Shown here piece after piece: positions 57,611-64,000 of a DNA stretch of 64,000 bases (within the stretch, counting starts at the first letter, position 1; each line of letters begins with the position of its first letter). This DNA comes from Streptomyces sp. ITFR-16 (GTDB lineage Bacteria > Actinomycetota > Actinomycetes > Streptomycetales > Streptomycetaceae): assembly GCF_031844705.1 (NCBI RefSeq), contig NZ_CP134609.1, positions 6,944,001 to 7,008,000 of the forward strand. The letters run 5' to 3'. The notes under the pieces were generated by a model. It was not told the DNA's origin and ran no database searches. It saw nothing but the letters and a program-made list of their open reading frames with translations. The position numbers and the translations under genes were made by a program.

Positions 57611-59324
57611 GCTCCACCGCGCCGTGTACGCCGACCTGTTCGGCCCCACCACCGGCGACCGCATCCGCCTCGCGGACACCGCGCTGCTCGTCGAGATCGA
57701 GGAGGACCGCTGCGGCGGTCCCGGACTCGCCGGTGACGAGGCGGTGTTCGGCGGCGGCAAGGTAATCCGGGAGTCCATGGGGCAGTCCCGGACCACCCGT
57801 GCCGAAGGCGCCCCCGACACGGTCATCACGGGTGCCGTCGTCATCGACCACTGGGGCGTCGTCAAGGCGGACGTCGGCATCCGCGACGGCCGGATCACCG
57901 GCATCGGGAAGGCCGGGAACCCGGACACCATGGACGGCGTCCACCCGGACCTGGTCATCGGCCCCGAGACCGAGATCATCGCGGGGAACGGGAAGTTCCT
58001 CACCGCGGGCGCCATCGACGCCCATGTGCACTTCATCTCGCCGACCCTCGTCGACCAGGCGCTCTCCAGCGGCATCACCACCCTCGTCGGCGGCGGCACC
58101 GGACCGGCCGAGGGGACCAAGGCCACCACCATCACCCCCGGCCCCTGGCACCTCGCCAGGATGTTCGCGGCGCTGGACGCGTACCCCGTGAACATCGGTC
58201 TGCTCGGCAAGGGCAACACGATGTCCCGGGACGCCATGCACTCCCAACTGCGGGCGGGCGCACTGGGGTTCAAGATCCACGAGGACTGGGGGGCCACGCC
58301 CGCCGTCATCGACGCCTGCCTGGGGGTCTGCGAGGAGACGGGCGCCCAGCTCGCCATCCACACCGACACGCTCAACGAGGCCGGGTTCGTCGCCGACACC
58401 CTCGCCGCCATCGCCGGCCGCTCCATCCACGCGTACCACACCGAGGGCGCCGGCGGCGGGCACGCGCCCGACATCATCAGCGTCGTCTCGGAGCCGTACG
58501 TCCTGCCCAGCTCCACCAACCCGACCCGGCCGCACACCGTCAACACTATCGAGGAACACCTCGACATGCTGATGGTCTGCCACCACCTGAACCCGGCCGT
58601 GCCGGAGGACCTCGCGTTCGCCGAATCGCGCATCCGGCCCTCGACCATCGCGGCCGAGGACATCCTCCACGACCTCGGCGCCATCTCGATCATCTCGTCC
58701 GACTCCCAGGCGATGGGCCGCATCGGAGAGGTCGTCCTGCGCACCTGGCAGACCGCGCACGTGATGAAGAAGCGGCGCGGCGCACTGCCCGGCGACGGGC
58801 GCGCCGACAACCACCGGGTCCGTCGCTATGTCGCCAAATACACCATCAACCCGGCGGTGGCGCAGGGCCTCGACCAGGAGATCGGCTCGGTCGAGAGCGG
58901 CAAACTCGCCGACCTCGTGCTGTGGGACCCGGCGTTCTTCGGGGTCAAGCCGCAGACCGTCATCAAGGGCGGCCAGATCGCGTACGCGCAGATGGGCGAC
59001 GCCAACGCCTCCATCCCCACCCCCCAGCCCGTCCTGCCCCGGCCGATGTTCGGAGCGGTCGGCCGCGCCCCGGCCGCGAACTCGTTCAACTTCGTCTCCC
59101 GGGCGGCGGTCGAGGACGGGCTCCCCGAGCGGCTGGGCCTGGGCAAGGGGTTCGTGCCCATCACCAGCACCCGGGGTGTCACCAAGGCCGACATGCGGGA
59201 GAACGACGCGCTGCCACGGGTCCAGGTGGACCCCGACAGCTTCGCCGTGACGATCGACGGTGACCCGGTCGAACCGGCACCCGCAGCCGAACTCCCCATG
59301 GCCCAGCGCTACTTCCTGTTCTGA
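57603..59324 (+). CDS. ureC: Urease subunit alpha
   Basis: 573-residue catalytic subunit. Nickel ligands: HVHF (near 138-141), the carbamylated Lys in GALGFKIHEDWG (near 221), and the later His and Asp ligands; the flap and catalytic His are in MVCHHLNPA (near 324). Complete length, and no disabling change is seen. Depends on ureDFG for nickel loading. Confidence 0.98.
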   Translation: MAELHRAVYADLFGPTTGDRIRLADTALLVEIEEDRCGGPGLAGDEAVFGGGKVIRESMGQSRTTRAEGAPDTVITGAVVIDHWGVVKADVGIRDGRITGIGKAGNPDTMDGVHPDLVIGPETEIIAGNGKFLTAGAIDAHVHFISPTLVDQALSSGITTLVGGGTGPAEGTKATTITPGPWHLARMFAALDAYPVNIGLLGKGNTMSRDAMHSQLRAGALGFKIHEDWGATPAVIDACLGVCEETGAQLAIHTDTLNEAGFVADTLAAIAGRSIHAYHTEGAGGGHAPDIISVVSEPYVLPSSTNPTRPHTVNTIEEHLDMLMVCHHLNPAVPEDLAFAESRIRPSTIAAEDILHDLGAISIISSDSQAMGRIGEVVLRTWQTAHVMKKRRGALPGDGRADNHRVRRYVAKYTINPAVAQGLDQEIGSVESGKLADLVLWDPAFFGVKPQTVIKGGQIAYAQMGDANASIPTPQPVLPRPMFGAVGRAPAANSFNFVSRAAVEDGLPERLGLGKGFVPITSTRGVTKADMRENDALPRVQVDPDSFAVTIDGDPVEPAPAAELPMAQRYFLF

Positions 59325-59391
59325 TGACGGCATCGACCCCTATGACCTCGTTGACTCGATGGACGGTCCCGTGTCCGGTACGGGGCAGCCG

Positions 59392-60054
59392 ATGAGCCGC
59401 GCAGCCCTGCTCGTCCTCGCCGACGGCCGGTTCCCCGCCGGGGGCCACGCCCACTCCGGAGGCGCCGAACCGGCCGTCGAGGCGGGCCGCATCCGCACCG
59501 CGGACGACCTCGCCGACTTCTGCCGGGGCCGTCTCCACACCGCCGGGCTCACCGCGGCGGCGCTCGCCGCCGCGGCCGCCCACGGGCACGACCCGCTGGC
59601 CCTGGACGACGCCGCCGACGCCCGTACCCCCTCACCCGCGCTGCGGGCCGTCGCCCGCAAGCTCGGCCGGCAGCTGATGCGGGCCGCCCGCGCCACCTGG
59701 CCGGGCGAGGAACTCGAAGCGCTCGCGCGGGCCCGGCCGCGCGGCGCCCACCAGCCCGTCGTGCTCGGCCTGACCGCGCGGGCCGCCGGGCTCGGACCCG
59801 AGGACGCCGCGTACTGCGCCGCGTACGAATCGGTGGGCGGACCGGCCACCGCGGTGGTCCGGCTGCTCTCCCTCAACCCGTTCGAGGCCACCGCCGTCCT
59901 CGCCCGGCTCGCCCCCGACCTCGACCGGGTCGCCGAGCAGGCGGCCGCCGCCGCACGCGGCGGCATCGAGGATCTGCCGGCGTTCTCGGCCCCCTTGCTC
60001 GACATCGGCGCCGAGGCCCACGCCGCCCGCCCGGTCCGGCTGTTCGCCTCCTAG
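59392..60054 (+). CDS. ureF: Urease accessory protein UreF
   Basis: 220 residues, all-helical: MSRAALLVLADGRFPAGGHAHSGGAE, ANDLADF-like helix, PVVLGLTARAAGLGPEDAAYC and LSLNPFEATAVLARLAPDLD. Guides UreG and nickel delivery to the apoenzyme. ATG 59392 is preferred over the upstream ATG 59359, which has no ribosome-binding site. Confidence 0.93.
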   Translation: MSRAALLVLADGRFPAGGHAHSGGAEPAVEAGRIRTADDLADFCRGRLHTAGLTAAALAAAAAHGHDPLALDDAADARTPSPALRAVARKLGRQLMRAARATWPGEELEALARARPRGAHQPVVLGLTARAAGLGPEDAAYCAAYESVGGPATAVVRLLSLNPFEATAVLARLAPDLDRVAEQAAAAARGGIEDLPAFSAPLLDIGAEAHAARPVRLFAS

Positions 60055-60102
60055 CCGGCCCCCGGCCCCGGCGCACCCCGCACCAGTACAGGAGCACCCA
60101 CC

Positions 60103-60776
<674 letters not shown>

Positions 60777-60780
<4 letters not shown>

Positions 60781-61550
60781 GCGTCCGCGCCACCGCCCGT
60801 ATCGCCGCCGTACGTGACAGCGCGGGCACGACCACGCTCCCCGTCCTGGAGAGCGACGGGCCCCTCGCCCTGCGCCGGACGCGGACGCACGCCCCCGGGG
60901 CCGCCCGGGTCACCGTCGTCGGCGCGATGAGCGCGCCGCTCGGCGGGGACCGGCTCGCCCTGCGGGTGCGGGCGGGGGAGGGCACCCGTCTCACCGTCGA
61001 CGCGGCCGCCGCCACCGTCGCCCTGCCGGGTCCCGGCACCTGCGCGGGGCCCGCGCACTACGACGTCCTGCTGGAGGCGGGCGAGGGCGCCGGACTCAAC
61101 TGGCTGCCGGAGCAGCTGATCTCGGCACACGGCAGCGATCTGGTCATGCGGACCACCGCCGAACTCGCCCCCACCGCACGGCTGGTGCTGCGCGAGGAGC
61201 AGATCCTCGGGCGCCACGGCGAGACCACCGGCACACTGAGCAGCCGGCTCACCGTCCGCCGCGCCGGTCGCCCCCTTCTCGATCAGCAGATGGCGTACGG
61301 CCCCGGGGCACCCGGCGGCTGGGACGGCCCGGCCGTCCTCGGCGGCTGCCGCGCCGTCGGTCAACTGCTCGTCGTGGACCCGGCCTTCGAGGACAAGTGC
61401 CCGGAGAGCCGGTTGCTGGGGCCGACCGCGGCACTCACCGCACTCGTCGGACCCGCCGTCCTGGTGACGGCCGTGGCGGCCGACGCGCGGGAGCTGCGCG
61501 CGGTGCTGGACCGGGCGAGGGACGAACTGGGGGACGCGGCAAGCGGCTGA
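60777..61550 (+). CDS. ureD: Urease accessory protein UreD
   Basis: 257 residues with UreD/UreH features: LLEAGEGAGLNWLPEQLISAH, EEQILGRHGETTGTLSSR, AVGQLLVVDPAFED. Scaffold of the UreDFG activation complex. GTG 60777 overlaps the ureG stop (GTGA). No ureE is present in the cluster, as is usual for actinobacterial urease loci. Confidence 0.93.
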
Positions 61551-61705
61551 ACACCGCTGAGCGGACCACCGCATCCGGTTATCGATTCGGTAAAGAAGTA
61601 CGGGTGTGCCCTGTTGTCAGGTACCCCACAGACGACAGGATCCGCGGGACGTTCCTACCGAAACGCGCCGCACCCGAAGGCGCTTCACTATGGGGGAGGT
61701 TCCAC

Positions 61706-63283
61706 TTGAGACGCACAGCAGCGCTCGGCTCGGCCGGCGCTCTGATCGCGGGCACGCTCATGGCGGGCGCGATATCCGCACCGGCCGCCACGGCCGACGG
61801 CCACCACCGCGGCGGCTCCGAGGCCCGCGGCGTCCAGCTGGCCGCGGCCCGCGCGGCCAGGACCGGCATCGACTGGACGGACTGTCCGGCCGACTGGGCC
61901 ATCGCCAAGCCGATCCAGTGCGGCTGGGTCACCGTCCCGCTCGACTACGCCAAGCCCCGCGGCAAGCAGATCCGGCTCGCCGTCGACCGGCACGTGAGCA
62001 CCGGAACCGCGAGCGAGCACCAGGGCGCGCTCATCTACAACCCGGGCGGCCCCGGCGCCTCCGGCATGGCGTTCCCCAAGCGCATCGCCACCAAGAGCCC
62101 GCTGTGGGTGAACACGGCGAAGGCCTACGACTTCGTCGGCTTCGACCCCCGGGGCGTCGGCCACTCGGCACCCATCTCCTGCATCGACCCGCAGGAGTTC
62201 GTCAAGGCGCCCAAGGCCGACCCGGTGCCCGGCTCCGAGGCCGACAAGCGCGCCCAGCGCAAGCTCGCCGCCGAGTACGCGGACGGCTGCGCGGAGCGCA
62301 GCGGGGACATGCTGCCGCACATGACCACGCCGAACACCGCCCGCGACCTGGACGTCATCCGGGCCGCGCTGGGGGAGAAGAAGCTCAACTACCTCGGCGT
62401 CTCCTACGGCACCTACCTGGGCGCGGTCTACGGCACGCTCTTCCCCACCCATGTCCGCCGCATGGTCGTCGACAGCGTCGTCAACCCGGCCCAGGACAAC
62501 ATCTGGTACCGGGCCAACCTCAACCAGGACATCGCCTTCCAGAAGCGCTGGGACGACTGGAAGGCCTGGGTCGCCGCCAACGACGCCGCCTTCCACATCG
62601 GGGACACCCCGCAGAAGGTCGAGCAGGAGTGGCTGAAGCTGCGCGCGGCTGCCAAGAAGCACCCGATCGGCGGCCTCGTCGGCCCCGCCGAGCTCATCGG
62701 CTTCTTCCAGAGCGCGCCGTACTACGACTCCGCCTGGGCACCCATCGCCCACACCTGGAGCGACTACCGCGCCGGTGACACCCAGGCGCTCGTCGACGCC
62801 GCCGCGCCCGACCTGAGCGACACCGCGGGCAACGCCGCCTCGGAGAACGGCAACGCGGTGTACACCGCCGTCGAGTGCACCGACGCCAAGTGGCCCGGGG
62901 ACTGGCGGACCTGGGACCGGGACAACACCCGGCTGCACCGGGACAACCCGTTCATGACCTGGGCCAACGCCTGGATGAACCTGCCCTGTGCGACCTGGCC
63001 GGCCAAGCAGCGGACCCCGCTGGACGTCCGGACGGGCAGGGGCCTGCCCCCGGTGCTGATCGTGCAGTCCACACGCGACGCCGCCACCCCGTACGAGGGC
63101 GCCGTCGAGCTGCACAAGCGGTTCAGGGGCTCGCGCCTCATCACCGAGGCGGGCGCCGGGTCGCACGGCGTCACCGGTCTGGTCAACCCCTGCGTCAACG
63201 ACCGGGTGGACAGCTACCTGCTCACCGGGCGGACCGACCGGCGCGATGTGACGTGCGCCCCGCACGCCACACCGAAGCCGTAG
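61706..63283 (+). CDS. Secreted tripeptidyl aminopeptidase-type alpha/beta hydrolase
   Basis: 525 residues. Signal peptide (TTG 61706: LRRTAALGSAGALIAGTLMAGAISAPAATA) followed by an alpha/beta hydrolase with TAP-type C-terminal domain. Nucleophile GVSYGTYLG (near 230), Asp in STRDAATPYEG and His in AGSHGV near the end; ENGNAVYTAVECTDAKWP is the TAP-domain segment. Closely resembles Streptomyces Tap/SlpD-type exopeptidases that remove tripeptides from secreted proteins. GGGAGG stands 8 bases before the TTG. Confidence 0.9.
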   Translation: MRRTAALGSAGALIAGTLMAGAISAPAATADGHHRGGSEARGVQLAAARAARTGIDWTDCPADWAIAKPIQCGWVTVPLDYAKPRGKQIRLAVDRHVSTGTASEHQGALIYNPGGPGASGMAFPKRIATKSPLWVNTAKAYDFVGFDPRGVGHSAPISCIDPQEFVKAPKADPVPGSEADKRAQRKLAAEYADGCAERSGDMLPHMTTPNTARDLDVIRAALGEKKLNYLGVSYGTYLGAVYGTLFPTHVRRMVVDSVVNPAQDNIWYRANLNQDIAFQKRWDDWKAWVAANDAAFHIGDTPQKVEQEWLKLRAAAKKHPIGGLVGPAELIGFFQSAPYYDSAWAPIAHTWSDYRAGDTQALVDAAAPDLSDTAGNAASENGNAVYTAVECTDAKWPGDWRTWDRDNTRLHRDNPFMTWANAWMNLPCATWPAKQRTPLDVRTGRGLPPVLIVQSTRDAATPYEGAVELHKRFRGSRLITEAGAGSHGVTGLVNPCVNDRVDSYLLTGRTDRRDVTCAPHATPKP

Positions 63284-63313
63284 CCCGCGGATGACGGGCG
63301 GGCGGCCGGCAGC

Positions 63314-64000
63314 TCACCGGCCGCCCGCCCGCTCCTGTCCGGCCGCCTTCACCTTGGCCGCGTACTCGTCGACGTACTCCTGACCGGAGAGACCGAGGAT
63401 CGCGTACATGATCTCGTCGGTCACCGCCCGGATCGCCGCCTTCTCGTTCTCCAGCCCGGCATAGCGGGAGAAGTCCAGCGGTTCGCCGAAGCGGATGGTC
63501 ACCTGCTTGATGCGCGGCACGACCTTGCCGGGCGGCTGGATCTCGAAGGTGCCGACCATGGCGCACGGCACCACCGGCACCTGCGCCCGGATGGCCATGA
63601 CCGCGACGCCGACCTTGCCCTTGTAGAGGCGGCCGTCGTGCGAGCGGGTCCCCTCCGGGTAGATGCCCAGCAGCTCGCCACGGTCCAGCACCCCGAGCCC
63701 CTCACGGATCGCCGCCTGCCCCGCGTCCTTGCCCGACCGGTCCACCGGGATCTGCCCGGCGCTGCGGAAGAACGCGGCGGTCAGCCGCCCCTTCACCCCC
63801 GGGCCCGTGAAGTACTCCGCCTTGGCGAGGAAGGTGATGCGCCGCTTGATGATCGCGGGCATCAGGAAGTGGTCGGAGAACGACAGATGGTTGCCGGCGA
63901 CGATCGCCGCCCCCTCCTGCGGAATGTGGTCCGCCCCCTCGATGACGGGACGGAAGAACAACCGCAGCAGCGGTCCCAGGACCACGTACTTGAGCAGGTA
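63314..64000 (-). CDS. 1-acylglycerol-3-phosphate acyltransferase (PlsC), N-terminus cut by window edge
   Basis: Membrane-associated lysophospholipid acyltransferase. Motif NHLSFSD (HxxxxD active site), FRSAGQIPVDRSG, and GIYPEGTRSHDGRLYKGKVG (motif III EGTRS). Stop at 63314. The frame stays open to base 64000 and reads YLLKYVVLGPLLRLFF there, so the real start is beyond the window. Confidence 0.92.
   Translation of the reverse strand, partial: YLLKYVVLGPLLRLFFRPVIEGADHIPQEGAAIVAGNHLSFSDHFLMPAIIKRRITFLAKAEYFTGPGVKGRLTAAFFRSAGQIPVDRSGKDAGQAAIREGLGVLDRGELLGIYPEGTRSHDGRLYKGKVGVAVMAIRAQVPVVPCAMVGTFEIQPPGKVVPRIKQVTIRFGEPLDFSRYAGLENEKAAIRAVTDEIMYAILGLSGQEYVDEYAAKVKAAGQERAGGR

Overview
The window is typical Streptomyces chromosome: very GC-rich throughout, strong third-position G/C bias, frequent GTG and TTG starts, and several families characteristic of the genus (a divergent third EF-Tu, a WhiJ-type XRE/DUF397/ATPase trio, SWIM/DUF6493, a c-di-AMP riboswitch ahead of a cell-wall hydrolase). 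From memory, the order tuf3 ... purB ... bioBADF ... ure ... tripeptidyl aminopeptidase resembles the S. coelicolor segment that runs from tuf3 down to the urease/Tap genes. No rRNA, tRNA, CRISPR array, insertion sequence or prophage was seen.

Layout. 1-12.8 kb: partial undecaprenyl-PP phosphatase, VTT membrane protein, tuf3 with a long leader, patatin, spermidine-synthase-like protein, MFS exporter, a Pro/Gln/Tyr-rich membrane-anchored protein, hotdog thioesterase, DedA, gamma carbonic anhydrase, hexapeptide acyltransferase, a DMT exporter divergent from an XRE-cupin regulator, YbaK-like deacylase and CoA-binding protein. 12.8-23.8 kb: YigZ, sbcDC (overlapping ATGA), two Lrp/AsnC regulators each divergent from or next to a small-molecule enzyme (rhodanese; trans-sulfuration PLP enzyme), a DUF885 peptidase-like protein, and an ACT-GNAT membrane fusion. 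23.8-33 kb: a two-gene SWIM/DUF6493 operon, a 69-residue membrane protein, MocR regulator divergent from a DMT exporter, and an ECF41 sigma factor divergent from an alpha/beta hydrolase. 33-44.7 kb: a GntR/UTRA regulator under a nearly perfect DasR-type dre site, ROK regulator, remnant of a LuxR-type response regulator, mug, purB, SGNH hydrolase, paired CNNM/CBS transporters, GNAT, P450, a leaderless RHH/Fic-like toxin-antitoxin pair, and a frameshifted methyltransferase. 44.8-49.3 kb: complete late biotin pathway, bioB-bioA-bioD divergent from bioF. 49.3-54 kb: WhiJ-type trio, frameshifted LysR divergent from LysE exporter, NlpC/P60 hydrolase behind a c-di-AMP riboswitch. 54-56.9 kb: a ClpP homologue with lost catalytic residues plus a 102-residue partner, divergent orphan Phd antitoxin, and a TetR/membrane-protein pair with two matching operators. 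56.9-64 kb: ureABC-F-G-D urease operon, secreted tripeptidyl-aminopeptidase-type hydrolase, partial acylglycerophosphate acyltransferase.

Most of the window is core metabolism and local regulator/target pairs. The most interesting signals are: the Ala-rich leader ORF and hairpin ahead of tuf3; the inactive ClpP with its partner; the degenerate Fic-RHH pair whose operator sits inside a leaderless promoter; the dre-like site overlapping a consensus promoter; the c-di-AMP riboswitch; and two single-base frameshifts (methyltransferase and LysR) that are either recent pseudogenes or assembly errors. All annotation is from reading the sequence; no database search was run.
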